A stretch of DNA of 64,000 nt from CAWBXL01 sp963837365. GTDB taxonomy: Bacteria; Acidobacteriota; Terriglobia; Terriglobales; Acidobacteriaceae. Below are positions 24,916 to 34,738 of the stretch, piece after piece. A program made the translations under genes and the position numbers. The stretch covers positions 82,973-146,972 of the forward strand of contig CAWIMW010000010.1 in NCBI GenBank assembly GCA_963837365.1, read 5' to 3'. Numbering within the stretch: the stretch's first letter is position 1; each line of letters opens with the position of its first letter. Under the pieces are notes generated by a model. The model was not told the DNA's origin, did no database searches, and saw only the letters and a list, made by a program, of their open reading frames with translations.

Positions 24916-27099
24916 GTGTGTTCCGTGTCCGCAATCGGCTCACAACCCGTTCACCGCTCGTTGAACCAGGCAATTCCACGCTATTTTGAAATAGCGCTTT
25001 ACCTGCTGGTGTTGACCGGATTTGTAACCCTGGCTTCGACCAAGGGACTGGATACTCCTTCCACCTTGTTTGTAGCGGTGGCACTTCTCCTTCGCGGTTA
25101 CGTACTCGCCATCAATCGTACGCTGCTGATCCCAGAGCCCTGGACCACCGGCCTGACCATCGCCTACGTTGCGTTCTACGTATTCGATTACTTCCTATTA
25201 TCACAGGAGTTCGTCTCGACAACCGTCCACCTGGTTTTGTTTCTGACGGTAATGCGGTTGTTCTCTGCACGCCGTGACCGGGACCATTATTTTCTGGCAG
25301 TCATCGCTTTCCTGATGGTGTTGGCATCGGCAGTTTTGACAGTAGACAGTACTTTCTTGTTTGCGTTCGCGGTTTTCATGCTGTTTGCCATCGCTACTTT
25401 CATTTTGCTGGAGATGAAGCGGACCTCCGCCAATTCCACGACAAGCGCCAGGGAACCTGATATCGGCCAGAGCGACCGGAGGCTGGCGATTTCCTTGGCG
25501 GGAGCAGCTCCCGTGATTCTGTTGCTGATTTTGCTTACAGGTGCCGCCATCTTCTTTGTTCTACCCCGTCTCTCGACCGGCTACTTGAGCGCATTTTCTT
25601 CCCGCGGGGGCCTCTCGACTGGCTTCAGCGACCACGTCGAGTTGGGCAGCATCGGGGAAATTCAGCAATCCAATGCGGTCGTCATGCACATCGAAATCAG
25701 CGGTGACCCGCGCGGCGCCTACACCCAGAGATGGCGAGGAAATGCGCTAAGTTTGTTTGACGGCAGCAGTTGGTCGAATCCATATCGTCCATTCCCCATG
25801 CGCCCAGGGATCAACCAGCAGTTCGATTTGCGTTCACGCAATGCCAGGTTCACTGCTCCACTCGCGCTTGGAGTCTCGGCACAGATCCACTACCACGTTT
25901 TGATGGAGCCGGTGGGGATCAATATCTTTTTCCTTGCGCCTCAACCGCAAGCATTACAAGGGAAATATCGCGAGATCGCCACCGACCGCGGAGGGGCGGT
26001 ATTCAATTTGGATGCGGACCATCCTATCGGCATCTACGATGGCTGGTCGTTGCGGAACACTCCCACCCTGCCTTTCCCAGAAAGGGGTTACAGCGTTGAG
26101 GAACTTTCTGATTACTTGCAGCTACCCAAACTCGATCCGCGAGTTCCTGAGCTGGCCGCGCAGGTAACGGACCCCGCGCTCAGTGATTACGACAAGGCTG
26201 CGGCGATTGAAAAATATTTGCAGACAACCTTCAGCTACACGCTGCAACTGCCGCCCACCCACCAAGCCGATCCGCTGGCCCATTTTCTTTTCGAGCGTAA
26301 GCAGGGTCATTGCGAGTACTTCGCCTCGGCAATGGCTGTGATGTTGCGCACTCTCAAGATTCCCTCGCGCGTGGTGACCGGCTTCAAAACCAACGAATTC
26401 AATGACGTCACCTCGCAGTACGTCATCCGTGCCAGTGATGCGCACGCCTGGGTCGAGGCTTATTTTCCCGAGCGCGGATGGATAACGTTCGATCCCACCC
26501 CTGCTTCCGACGCTTACGCGCACCAGGGATGGAGCAGGCTAGCGATGTACACCGACGCCATGGCCTCTTTCTGGCGGGAATGGGTAGTAAATTACGATGT
26601 CGCTCACCAGTACACTCTGGGCCGGCAAACCGCGCAAACGGGACGGGGATTGATCCATCAAGCCAGCCGTTGGAGCCGGATGCATTATCTGAGCCTTCTG
26701 GCGGGTGCTCGTCGCATGGCCCACAAAATATCCCTTGCGCCGGGCCAGTGGAGTGTGCGGACATTGCTGATTGTCATCCCGATTCTTCTACTACTGAATC
26801 TGGGGCATCTATGGCAGGCCGTTCAAAAACTTATGCTTACCCAACATCCGGATCGGTCCCCACAAATGGCAGCCAGCCTTTGGTACGAAAAAATGATTCG
26901 GAAAGTAGGGCGAAAGGGATGGAACAAATCTGTAACGCAAACCCCTACTGAGTTTGCCGATTCAATTCAAGAAGAGCGGCTGCGGCAGAACGTGCTGGAA
27001 TTCACCCGCCACTATGAAAGGGCCCGCTTTGGAGAATCAGCCGAAGATGCGCGGCAACTGCCTGAACTCTATAAAGAAGTTGTCGGTACGCCACGGTAA
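24916..27099 (+). CDS. TgpA-type membrane transglutaminase-like protein
   Basis: The N-terminal third has about six membrane helices (DUF3488-like). A periplasmic transglutaminase-core domain follows with the full triad: Cys466 in GHCEYFASAM, His510 in DAHAWVEAYF and Asp in ITFDPTP. One more helix (residues about 615-635) precedes a cytoplasmic DUF4129-like tail. Such proteins often sit with a MoxR ATPase and a DUF58 protein; neither is here. The start is uncertain: GTG at 24916 or GTG at 24925. Likely role: peptide crosslinking or hydrolysis at the outer face of the inner membrane. Confidence 0.85.
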   Translation: MCSVSAIGSQPVHRSLNQAIPRYFEIALYLLVLTGFVTLASTKGLDTPSTLFVAVALLLRGYVLAINRTLLIPEPWTTGLTIAYVAFYVFDYFLLSQEFVSTTVHLVLFLTVMRLFSARRDRDHYFLAVIAFLMVLASAVLTVDSTFLFAFAVFMLFAIATFILLEMKRTSANSTTSAREPDIGQSDRRLAISLAGAAPVILLLILLTGAAIFFVLPRLSTGYLSAFSSRGGLSTGFSDHVELGSIGEIQQSNAVVMHIEISGDPRGAYTQRWRGNALSLFDGSSWSNPYRPFPMRPGINQQFDLRSRNARFTAPLALGVSAQIHYHVLMEPVGINIFFLAPQPQALQGKYREIATDRGGAVFNLDADHPIGIYDGWSLRNTPTLPFPERGYSVEELSDYLQLPKLDPRVPELAAQVTDPALSDYDKAAAIEKYLQTTFSYTLQLPPTHQADPLAHFLFERKQGHCEYFASAMAVMLRTLKIPSRVVTGFKTNEFNDVTSQYVIRASDAHAWVEAYFPERGWITFDPTPASDAYAHQGWSRLAMYTDAMASFWREWVVNYDVAHQYTLGRQTAQTGRGLIHQASRWSRMHYLSLLAGARRMAHKISLAPGQWSVRTLLIVIPILLLLNLGHLWQAVQKLMLTQHPDRSPQMAASLWYEKMIRKVGRKGWNKSVTQTPTEFADSIQEERLRQNVLEFTRHYERARFGESAEDARQLPELYKEVVGTPR

Positions 27100-27126
27100 A
27101 GATGCCTCATCAAAAACAGATACTAT

Positions 27127-27753
27127 CTAGAAGCTAAAGACAACGCCTCCGCCGACAAAATAATTGTGCTGACGACTCTTCCCAGTATTGGCGTTTAATT
27201 GCGGTACGCCCGAATTGAAGTCGCGGACCTCGCCGCGGAGCTTCAGCGTAGAAATGATCCGCACATCAAGTCCGAAGCCCGCCTGAAATACTCCGGTCGT
27301 AGTGCCGGTTTTCCCCGGGTTGGTTCCACCAAACTCAAGCTGCGAACTCTCGCTGAAATGTCCAAAACCGCCGCCGATACTCACCCATGGTGAAAAGCCG
27401 GTGGTCGGAAACAGATTTACGCGCGCTGCCGGCGTAACGAAGTAAGAACGAAAACTCTTAGGAACAATGTTTTGTCCAAAATTCAACTTTGCAGTTGGTG
27501 TGAAGACAAAAGGAACTTCCACGTTGACGCTGAGCAATCCAATACTCAGGAAGCGCCGGGCGTAGTTCGCTTCATAAGTAAGGCCGTCGCCGAAATGAAT
27601 ATTGGGATTGGCCGGGTTTGCGCCAAGCACCCCCTGGTCGCTAATGAACATGCGACCCATTGAACCTGAAATTTCGTTTCTCTGGGCTGCGGCGTTCCCT
27701 GCCAGGAACGCTATCGCGATCAGTACTGCAGTACCAAACCATTTACGCGCCAT
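27127..27753 (-). CDS. Outer-membrane beta-barrel, OmpA/OmpX-like
   Basis: A 208-residue exported protein with signal peptide (TAVLIAIAFLAGNAAAQ). It has about eight alternating strands, for example YARRFLSIGLLSVNVEVP, SPWVSIGGGFGHFSES and NYFVGGGVVFSF, and ends in Phe as outer-membrane proteins do. This matches the small OMP_b-brl barrel group. No enzymatic motif. It is convergent with the transglutaminase gene and divergent from rimO. Confidence 0.8.
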   Translation of the reverse strand: MARKWFGTAVLIAIAFLAGNAAAQRNEISGSMGRMFISDQGVLGANPANPNIHFGDGLTYEANYARRFLSIGLLSVNVEVPFVFTPTAKLNFGQNIVPKSFRSYFVTPAARVNLFPTTGFSPWVSIGGGFGHFSESSQLEFGGTNPGKTGTTTGVFQAGFGLDVRIISTLKLRGEVRDFNSGVPQLNANTGKSRQHNYFVGGGVVFSF

Positions 27754-27922
27754 CTTTCCTCCAGTGCGAAGGGGCCTTTTACTTGGATGCTGTTAGGTTA
27801 GCACGCTTGCCGCTGAGCGGCTCACGCAAGTGATGCATCATTTGATGCGCCCAGCGTACCGTTAGTAACCCAGGTTGGAAGCAGCTGAGGCACGTGTCTG
27901 GAATGTTAGAATTGAGGATTAC

Positions 27923-29413
27923 ATGCCGAGCAAAACTCCATCTGTGCTGGTCGCCGATGAAGCGGAGCCCAGTCCGCGCACCGCTCAAACCGCCCCAAAA
28001 GTCGGGTTTGTAAGCCTGGGATGTCCGAAAAACCTTGTGGATAGCGAGGTCATGATGGGCATGCTGGCAAACTCGGGCGCAGAGTTGGTGAGACGGGCGG
28101 AGGACGCCGACATCATCGTGGTAAATACTTGTTCATTCATCGAAAGCGCCCAACAGGAATCGGTAAACACGATCCTGGAGATGGCCCGCCACAAAACCGA
28201 TGGCAAGGCGCGCAAGCTGGTGGTGGCCGGGTGTCTGGTTGAACGCTTTCGCAACGACATCCGTAAAAACATCCCGGAAGTAGACGCAGTAGTCGGTACA
28301 GGTGAATTGGAAAACATTCTGGCGGCTGCCGGAATCGCTCCTCAGATCCCTGCGGATTCCCCGTTTCGTATCCTGACTTCTCGGCCTGAAGGGGATGCGC
28401 GGGCCGCACAAGGGCGATTCTCACGGGAATCCTGGGATGGAACGGTCTCTGATCTGCCCAATTATCTTTACGATGAAGCGACACCTCGCATTCTGGCCAC
28501 TCCCGGCTACACCGCCTACATCAAGATCGCCGAGGGCTGTGATCATCCCTGCACCTTCTGCATCATCCCGCAATTACGTGGACAGTTCCGCTCGCGACGT
28601 TTTGCATCCGTGGTTGCCGAGGCCGAGCGCCTGGCACAAACTGGAGTGCGTGAGATCACCTTGATCGGCCAGGACACGACCTGCTATGGCGAGGATTTCG
28701 ATCTAAAAGATGGCCTGGCGCTCTTGCTGGAAAAACTTGCCGCCATTGATGGCTTGCGCTGGGTCCGCTTTCTGTACGCATACCCCAACAAGATCACCGG
28801 ACGTTTGCTGGAAGCCATCGCATCGCACGACAATATTTGCTCTTACATGGATGTGCCTTTACAGCATGCCTCGGCCACAGTTTTGAAACGCATGAAGCGC
28901 GGCGGAGGGGCTGAGATCTTTCTACGTTCCGTGGAAAAAATGCGGCGCATGGTTCCGGGCGTGACCCTGCGCACATCGTTCATCGTTGGCTTTCCCGGCG
29001 AAACCGAAAAAGAGTTTGAGGAACTTTGCGAGTTTGTTCGGGAAGCAAAGTTCGACTGGATGGGAGCGTTCAGCTACTCCGATCAGGAGGGTGCTGGCGC
29101 ATTTGCGTTGGGGAAAAAGCTTTCAGATCGAGAAATTGAGCGGCGACGGAAACATCTGATGCAGATTCAGCGTGGGATCAGTCGCAAAAGCAAGAAATCC
29201 TTAGTCGGCAAAGAGTTCGATCTGCTTCTGCAAGGTCCTTCGGAAGAGAGCGATCTCCTGTACGAAGGCCGTACCGAAATGCATGCTCCGGAAATCGATG
29301 GCAAAGTGTTCGTAAACGATTTTCCTGAAGACCGCGAACCCAAAGCCGGCGAATTCTACCGCTGTCAGATCACCGAAGCCCATGACTACGACCTTGTAGC
29401 TAGGATTCTCTGA
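27923..29413 (+). CDS. rimO: Ribosomal protein S12 methylthiotransferase RimO
   Basis: RimO adds a methylthio group to Asp of ribosomal protein S12, using two 4Fe-4S clusters. Order: UPF0004 domain with KVGFVSLGCPKNLVDSE, NTCSFIESA and VAGCLVERF (cluster Cys residues); radical-SAM domain with CDHPCTFCIIP; C-terminal TRAM domain. CPKNLVDSE and IPQLRG separate it from MiaB. ATG at 27923 has GAGG six bases upstream and is preferred to an in-frame start at 27875. It heads a run of same-strand genes reaching gpsA. Confidence 0.93.
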   Translation: MPSKTPSVLVADEAEPSPRTAQTAPKVGFVSLGCPKNLVDSEVMMGMLANSGAELVRRAEDADIIVVNTCSFIESAQQESVNTILEMARHKTDGKARKLVVAGCLVERFRNDIRKNIPEVDAVVGTGELENILAAAGIAPQIPADSPFRILTSRPEGDARAAQGRFSRESWDGTVSDLPNYLYDEATPRILATPGYTAYIKIAEGCDHPCTFCIIPQLRGQFRSRRFASVVAEAERLAQTGVREITLIGQDTTCYGEDFDLKDGLALLLEKLAAIDGLRWVRFLYAYPNKITGRLLEAIASHDNICSYMDVPLQHASATVLKRMKRGGGAEIFLRSVEKMRRMVPGVTLRTSFIVGFPGETEKEFEELCEFVREAKFDWMGAFSYSDQEGAGAFALGKKLSDREIERRRKHLMQIQRGISRKSKKSLVGKEFDLLLQGPSEESDLLYEGRTEMHAPEIDGKVFVNDFPEDREPKAGEFYRCQITEAHDYDLVARIL

Positions 29414-29422
29414 GCGCCCTCT

Positions 29423-29635
29423 ATGCCTCGCAAACGCACCCTCAAACTGAAGTGTCCGACTTGCCAGAAACCTGTCTCTAAAGAAAATCTTGATTTTCCC
29501 TTTTGCTGCGATCGCTGTAGGCTGATCGACCTCGGGAAATGGGCCAGTGGGGCTTATGTGATTTCGTCTCCGGTGACTGACATTAGTGACGAAGTTGACT
29601 TGAGAAAACCTATCGATTCGGACAAGAAAATATGA
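29423..29635 (+). CDS. yacG: Zinc-ribbon protein YacG
   Basis: A 70-residue protein with four zinc ligands in CPTCQKPV and FCCDRCRLIDLGKW; the CDRCRLIDLGKW block is the YacG signature. In E. coli YacG inhibits DNA gyrase by binding GyrB. It follows rimO by nine bases and overlaps pgpA by four bases, so it is in the same transcript. Confidence 0.9.
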   Translation: MPRKRTLKLKCPTCQKPVSKENLDFPFCCDRCRLIDLGKWASGAYVISSPVTDISDEVDLRKPIDSDKKI

Positions 29636-30132
29636 CGAATGCGGAAGGCCACGGTAAAGCTCCTCTGTGGGCATCACTCACTGCAACCTTCTTTGGGATG
29701 GGCCACCTCCGACCTGGCCCAGGCACCTGGGGATCAGCCGCTACGGTCTTATGCTGGTGGGCAATTGCGCTTTGGATCAAGCCGGATACCCAGGCGATAG
29801 TCGTAGCCTTGATTGTCACATTCGTCGTTCTGATCGGCATTCCGGCCGCCACACAAGTCTCCCGGGCTTACGCAGCTAAAGACCCCCAATTTGTCGTAAT
29901 TGACGAGGTAGCCGGACAGCTCATAGCCCTGATCGCGGTTCCGGTCACGTGGAAATCTCTGCTGGCGGGCTTTATACTTTTTCGTGGGTTTGACATCGTC
30001 AAGCCGCCGCCGGTCCGCCAGTTAGAGCGTCTCCCCGAAGGGGCCGGCATTGTGCTCGATGATGTAGGCGCTGGTCTTTATGCACTGGCCGTCATGCAAC
30101 TTTTACTGCATTTCGGCCTTCTACCACGATAG
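29632..30132 (+). CDS. pgpA: Phosphatidylglycerophosphatase A
   Basis: PgpA dephosphorylates phosphatidylglycerol phosphate to phosphatidylglycerol. The 166-residue membrane protein has GMGHLRPGPGTWGSA, VVIDEVAGQLIALI, FRGFDIVKPPPVRQLE and GAGIVLDDVGAGLYA, the diagnostic PgpA motifs with acidic catalytic residues. Its start overlaps the yacG stop. plsY and gpsA, also in phospholipid synthesis, are 3-4 kb downstream in the same run. Confidence 0.93.
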   Translation: MTNAEGHGKAPLWASLTATFFGMGHLRPGPGTWGSAATVLCWWAIALWIKPDTQAIVVALIVTFVVLIGIPAATQVSRAYAAKDPQFVVIDEVAGQLIALIAVPVTWKSLLAGFILFRGFDIVKPPPVRQLERLPEGAGIVLDDVGAGLYALAVMQLLLHFGLLPR

Positions 30133-30145
30133 CGAGAATTCGTTC

Positions 30146-31204
30146 ATGGGAATGTCTGACCGCCTTCAAGGCAAAAAGAACGTGGACGGGGACCCTCGCA
30201 TTGAGGCAGTCCACCCACCTGCGGCTCTGCCCGGCGGCGAGATCCGCATCACCGGCCACGCCTTGCGCCCCGTTGAACTGCGCCGGCCCAGTGTGAAGTT
30301 TGGGGAAATTGAAGGCGCTGTAATCATCAGCGCCGATGATTTTCTGGTTGCACGTGTACCCTCGGGGGCGGCCTCGGGCCCGATTGTGGTTTCTACCAAC
30401 GGACATTCCAGCAACTCTCAGCAATTCCAGGTTGCCGGCCTCATCGCCGAGAACCTTCATCCCGTGACCAATCCCGCACTGGATGCCGAAGGCAATATCT
30501 ACGCAACCTTCTCCGGCACGCGTGGACAAAAAGTTCCAGTCTCGATTTTCAAAATTGACACCAGCTATGAGACCCATCCTTTCATGGCTGAGATCATGAA
30601 TCCCACGGCCATCGCCTTTGACCGCGCCGGACAGATGTATGTTTCTTCGCGTCATGATGAAAAGGTCTATCGTGTGGCGCAAAATGGAACCATATCCACT
30701 CATGCCGAGGGGATGGGCGTGGCGACAGGGATCGCCTTCGACAAGAGCGAAAATCTCTACGTTGGCGACCGCAACGGAACCATTTTCAAGGTGGCTCCCG
30801 ACCGCCAGATCTTTGTGTTCGCAACCCTCGAGCCCAGCGTTTCCGCATACCACATGGCCTTCGGGCCCAGCGGCGACCTGTTCGTGACCGGGCCGACCAC
30901 ATCCAGTTTCGATGCGGTTTACAAAATTGATGGCCACGGCTCGGTTTCGACCTTTTATCGTGGATTGGGTCGGCCGCAAGGCTTGGCGTTCGATGTTGAC
31001 GGCAATCTCTACCTTGCTGCATCACTGTCGGGTAAGCGTGGGATCGTAAAGATCACTCCTGACGCCGGGGCTTCACTCGAAGTGGCTGGCAGTGGCCTTG
31101 TCGGCCTGGCATTTGCTCCTGGCCGATCGGTAGTTTTAGCTACAACCAACGCCATTCACCGCCTGTCCTGGAACATCCAAGGGCTGCCATTGCTGCCCGA
31201 GTAA
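30146..31204 (+). CDS. IPT/TIG plus NHL-type beta-propeller protein
   Basis: The 352-residue product starts with an immunoglobulin-like IPT/TIG domain (IEAVHPPAALPGGEIRITGH). It continues as a propeller with repeated blades: AIAFDRAGQMYVSSR, GIAFDKSENLYVGDR, HMAFGPSGDLFVTG, GLAFDVDGNLYLAA and GLAFAPGRSVVLAT. There is no clear signal peptide, so location is uncertain. ATG at 30146 is chosen because the 22 codons upstream overlap pgpA. Its place in a housekeeping run between pgpA and cinA is notable; function unknown. Confidence 0.8.
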   Translation: MGMSDRLQGKKNVDGDPRIEAVHPPAALPGGEIRITGHALRPVELRRPSVKFGEIEGAVIISADDFLVARVPSGAASGPIVVSTNGHSSNSQQFQVAGLIAENLHPVTNPALDAEGNIYATFSGTRGQKVPVSIFKIDTSYETHPFMAEIMNPTAIAFDRAGQMYVSSRHDEKVYRVAQNGTISTHAEGMGVATGIAFDKSENLYVGDRNGTIFKVAPDRQIFVFATLEPSVSAYHMAFGPSGDLFVTGPTTSSFDAVYKIDGHGSVSTFYRGLGRPQGLAFDVDGNLYLAASLSGKRGIVKITPDAGASLEVAGSGLVGLAFAPGRSVVLATTNAIHRLSWNIQGLPLLPE

Positions 31205-31237
31205 CGTCCCGAACTCAACATCGTTTACACTTCCCTT

Positions 31238-32482
31238 GTGCGCGCTGAAATCATTGCTATTGGTTCTGAACTACTTACCCCTTTCCGTCAAGACACGAAC
31301 TCTCTTTTCCTCACGGGAAAACTGAATGAGCTTGGAGTCGAAGTCATCTTCAAAACCATTGTGGGGGATTCCCGTAATCATCTGGTTCAGGCAGCGGCCA
31401 TCGCTCTTTCGCGCGCGGACATGGTTATTTTCATGGGCGGGCTCGGCCCCACCGAAGACGACCTTACGCGCGAAGCCGTAGCGGAAACGTTGAAGGTCGA
31501 TCTGCGCCGCGATCCGGAAGTTCTTCAGGCCCTGGAGCGTCGCTTTGCATCCCGCAATTGGAAGATCACGCCCAATAACTACAAGCAGGCGGACGTGATC
31601 GGCAGCGCCACGATTCTGCTTAATCCAAATGGCAGCGCCCCCGGCCAGTGGATCACTCCCCAGTATGAAGGCCACGACAAGATCGTGATTTTGCTCCCCG
31701 GGCCTCCTCACGAACTGATGGCCATGTTTGAAGACCAGTGCGTCCATCGCCTGCGTGAGAGGGTCCCGCAGCAATTCATTGCCACGCGTGTCCTCAAAAT
31801 TGCCATGATGGGAGAATCCGCCTGCGATGCTCGTGTAGCCCCGATCTACAAGCGATATCAGGACGTGCAAACCACGATTCTAGCTGGCGCCGGAGAAATT
31901 CAACTTCATTTGAAAACATCGGCTAGCTCGCTGGCTGAAGCGCAAGCGCGGGTGGACCACCTGATGGCCGATATCGAAGAAGAATTAGGAGACGCTGTGT
32001 TTTCCGACAACGGCGATTCGCTGGAGCAGATCGTCGGCTACTACCTGCAAATGCGGAACGCCACGCTGGCGGTGGCGGAGTCTTGTACCGGTGGGTTGTT
32101 GGCGGAGCGGATCACCTCGATAGGTGGCAGTTCACGCTATTTTCTCGGCGGCGCAGTGGTCTACTCCGATCAATTGAAGACTGGGTTTGCCGATGTGTCG
32201 GCCGGGTTGATTAAGAAACACGGTGCGGTCAGCCGTGAAGTGGCGGCTGCTTTGGCCGAGGGGATACGCAAACGCTGTGGGGCAAACTGGGGAGTGGGGA
32301 TCACTGGAGTGGCTGGTCCATCTGGCGGGACGCCAGAAAAGCCCGTCGGCCTGGTATTTCACGCGCTGGCAGGAGAGTCCGAGACCGAAGTATCGGAACG
32401 AAATTTTCCCGGAGACCGCAAGCGAGTGCGGAGTTACGCAACCCAGCAAGCTTTGGATATGGTCCGGCGAAGGCTGATGTAG
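31238..32482 (+). CDS. cinA: CinA: nicotinamide-nucleotide amidase / competence-damage protein
   Basis: Two domains. The N-terminal MoCF-binding-like domain starts RAEIIAIGSELL and has GGLGPTEDDLTREAVA and LLPGPPHELMAMF. The C-terminal amidase domain has LAVAESCTGGLLAERIT, GGAVVYSDQLK and GITGVAGPSGGTPEKPVG, with the catalytic Ser in ESCTGG. CinA deamidates NMN in pyridine-nucleotide recycling and, in some bacteria, binds ADP-ribose. GTG start. Three bases separate it from thpR. Confidence 0.92.
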   Translation: MRAEIIAIGSELLTPFRQDTNSLFLTGKLNELGVEVIFKTIVGDSRNHLVQAAAIALSRADMVIFMGGLGPTEDDLTREAVAETLKVDLRRDPEVLQALERRFASRNWKITPNNYKQADVIGSATILLNPNGSAPGQWITPQYEGHDKIVILLPGPPHELMAMFEDQCVHRLRERVPQQFIATRVLKIAMMGESACDARVAPIYKRYQDVQTTILAGAGEIQLHLKTSASSLAEAQARVDHLMADIEEELGDAVFSDNGDSLEQIVGYYLQMRNATLAVAESCTGGLLAERITSIGGSSRYFLGGAVVYSDQLKTGFADVSAGLIKKHGAVSREVAAALAEGIRKRCGANWGVGITGVAGPSGGTPEKPVGLVFHALAGESETEVSERNFPGDRKRVRSYATQQALDMVRRRLM

Positions 32483-32484
32483 TC

Positions 32485-33060
32485 ATGCGCCTATTTGTGG
32501 CACTCGACATTGACCAAAGCATCCGCGAAAAGATTGACCGATTCATCGAAGGCGTGCGCGAATTTGCACGGGATGTCCGCTGGGTCCGGTCTGAATCGTT
32601 GCATGTGACGCTGAAGTTCATCGGTGAACGACCTGACGTAGAAGAAATCAGGAGTGCGCTGTCACTCGTTCACCTCGAACCGATGGAGATGGTTTTCCGC
32701 GGCCACGGATTTTTCCCAACCCCCAAATCGGCCCGGGTGTTTTGGATCGGCATAGATTCCGGAGCGGCACTTTCCGGTCTCGCCAAAACTGTGGATGAGG
32801 CCCTCATTCCATTGGGAATTGCCAAAGAAACCCATGCCTTCAGCCCGCATCTGACTCTTGCTCGAACTGGGTCAGGTAGGCCCAGCCATAGAAAAGAAGA
32901 CAGCAGCAACCGCAATTTTCAACCCTTGCAAGAAAAGCTTGCAGCGCTTCCTGTACCCGAGTTTGGTACCATGACCGCCCGTGAGTTCTTTCTTTATCAA
33001 AGCCGGCTCAGTCCGAAGGGCTCGCGTTATACCAAGATTGCCGGCTTTGGCTTGCGTTAG
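32485..33060 (+). CDS. thpR: RNA 2',3'-cyclic phosphodiesterase
   Basis: A 2H-phosphoesterase of 191 residues with its two His motifs, LHVTLKFIG and PHLTLAR, which catalyse opening of 2',3'-cyclic phosphates. The start RLFVALDIDQSIR is typical of ThpR/LigT. It lies two bases after cinA and 21 before plsY. Confidence 0.9.
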   Translation: MRLFVALDIDQSIREKIDRFIEGVREFARDVRWVRSESLHVTLKFIGERPDVEEIRSALSLVHLEPMEMVFRGHGFFPTPKSARVFWIGIDSGAALSGLAKTVDEALIPLGIAKETHAFSPHLTLARTGSGRPSHRKEDSSNRNFQPLQEKLAALPVPEFGTMTAREFFLYQSRLSPKGSRYTKIAGFGLR

Positions 33061-33081
33061 CTTCTACTAAGCCCGTAACTC

Positions 33082-33711
33082 ATGCTTACTCTCCCGATCA
33101 TCGTGATTTTCAGCTATCTGGTCGGGTCAATTCCCTTTGGCTACATTCTGGTGCGTGTTTTTCAGGGGAAGGATGTGCGGGAAAGCGGCAGCGGCAACAT
33201 TGGCGCTACCAATGTGGCACGGTCTTCGCCCGTGCTAGGAATATTCACTCTCCTGCTCGATGCCGGAAAGGGAGCGACGGCGGTACTGGTTGCAGTCCAA
33301 ATAAGCGGATTTTGGAACCTGGTACCAGAATCGGACACCGCACTTCGTGTAGCATTCGCTGCATTCCTGGCCGTGCTTGGGCACATGTTCCCTATCTGGT
33401 TGAAGTTCAAGGGGGGCAAAGGGGTGGCCACAGGTTTGGGTTCATTTATGCTGATCGCTCCCAAAGCCACGCTAATCATGATCGCTATCTTTGCCGTGAC
33501 GCTGCTGGTATTTCGCTATGTGTCGTTCGCCTCAATCTTTTCCGTGGCCTTGTTTCCTTTGCCAGTCTGGCTCCTGCACGAATATCATGATGAACCTTTT
33601 GTTCTTGCGCTGATCTCAGCCTCCGCAATCATGATTGTTTTAAAACATCATGCAAATATCCGGCGGCTCATGCTTGGAACTGAACCACGTCTTCAACTGA
33701 GGCGTGGATGA
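33082..33711 (+). CDS. plsY: Glycerol-3-phosphate acyltransferase PlsY
   Basis: PlsY moves an acyl group from acyl-phosphate to glycerol 3-phosphate, the first step of phospholipid synthesis. The product has about five membrane helices and the three PlsY motifs: GSIPFGYILVR, SGNIGATNVAR and KFKGGKGVATGLG. Its end overlaps gpsA by four bases, coupling acyl acceptor supply (GpsA makes glycerol 3-phosphate) with its acylation. PlsX is not in the window. Confidence 0.94.
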   Translation: MLTLPIIVIFSYLVGSIPFGYILVRVFQGKDVRESGSGNIGATNVARSSPVLGIFTLLLDAGKGATAVLVAVQISGFWNLVPESDTALRVAFAAFLAVLGHMFPIWLKFKGGKGVATGLGSFMLIAPKATLIMIAIFAVTLLVFRYVSFASIFSVALFPLPVWLLHEYHDEPFVLALISASAIMIVLKHHANIRRLMLGTEPRLQLRRG

Positions 33712-34721
33712 GTACCATTGCCATCATCGGAGCGGGAGCATGGGGCACTGGCCTTTCTATCGTTCTGGGGCGCAAAGGAACTCATGCTGTCCGGCTCTGG
33801 GCGCGCGAGCCGGAGGTACGCGAGGCAATTTCGTCCAGGCGCGTAAATCACGTCTTTCTGCCCGGACAATTGGTTTCGGAAAACCTTTCTGTCACAGGAG
33901 TTCTATCTGAGGCCCTCGATGATGCAGACATCGTTGTAAGCGTAATGCCTTCCCAGCATTGCCGTGATTTGTTCCGGCAAATGGCGCCGCACTTGAAACC
34001 GGGCATGTTGATCGTGAGCGCAACCAAAGGTTTGGAAGAAACCACTCTGCTGCGTATGACAGAGGTAATCTCTCAGACGCTGGAAGCAACCAGCAGCTTC
34101 AGGCCGCGACTGGGTGCGCTGAGTGGGCCTTCATTCGCAACCGAGGTGACTCGCGGCGATCCGACTGCTGTGGCAATTGCCTCCGGGGACAGTGAATTGG
34201 CGGAGAGGATTCAGCGAGAGTTCAGCGATCCTCGCTTCCGGGTGTATCGCAATGAGGACGTCGTCGGCGTGGAGCTAGGCGGGGCGTTGAAGAACGTGAT
34301 CGCCATCGCGGCGGGGGTCTGCCATGGATTGGATTTCGGCCACAACTCCATCGCAGCACTGATCACACGCGGACTCGCGGAAATGACCCGGCTGGTTGTG
34401 GCCTGCGGCGGGCGGCAAGAGACTATGGCGGGACTGGCGGGACTCGGTGATTTGGTTCTGACGTGTACCGGAGATTTATCCCGCAACCGCAGCGTCGGGG
34501 TTGAACTTGGCCGCGGCCGAAAGCTTGCGGAAATTATTGCCGGAATGCACGGCTCGGTGGCCGAAGGCATCTTTACTACCAACGCCGCAATTGGGCTTGC
34601 CCGGGCCCGATCCGTGGAAATGCCTATCACCGAACAGATGCACGCTATCCTGCACGATGACAAATCCCCTCGCGATGCTATCCATGAGCTGATGACGCGG
34701 AGCGCCAAGAGTGAAAGTTGA
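33708..34721 (+). CDS. gpsA: Glycerol-3-phosphate dehydrogenase (NAD(P)+)
   Basis: GpsA reduces dihydroxyacetone phosphate to glycerol 3-phosphate. The N-terminal Rossmann motif is AIIGAGAWGTGLSIVL; SATKGLE, LSGPSFATEV, GVELGGALKNVIAIAAG (with the catalytic Lys) and GLGDLVLTCTGDLSRNR are all present. The 337-residue length is normal. It is the last gene of the run that begins with rimO. Confidence 0.94.
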   Translation: MSTIAIIGAGAWGTGLSIVLGRKGTHAVRLWAREPEVREAISSRRVNHVFLPGQLVSENLSVTGVLSEALDDADIVVSVMPSQHCRDLFRQMAPHLKPGMLIVSATKGLEETTLLRMTEVISQTLEATSSFRPRLGALSGPSFATEVTRGDPTAVAIASGDSELAERIQREFSDPRFRVYRNEDVVGVELGGALKNVIAIAAGVCHGLDFGHNSIAALITRGLAEMTRLVVACGGRQETMAGLAGLGDLVLTCTGDLSRNRSVGVELGRGRKLAEIIAGMHGSVAEGIFTTNAAIGLARARSVEMPITEQMHAILHDDKSPRDAIHELMTRSAKSES

Positions 34722-34738
34722 CGGCGGGACCTTGTCTT

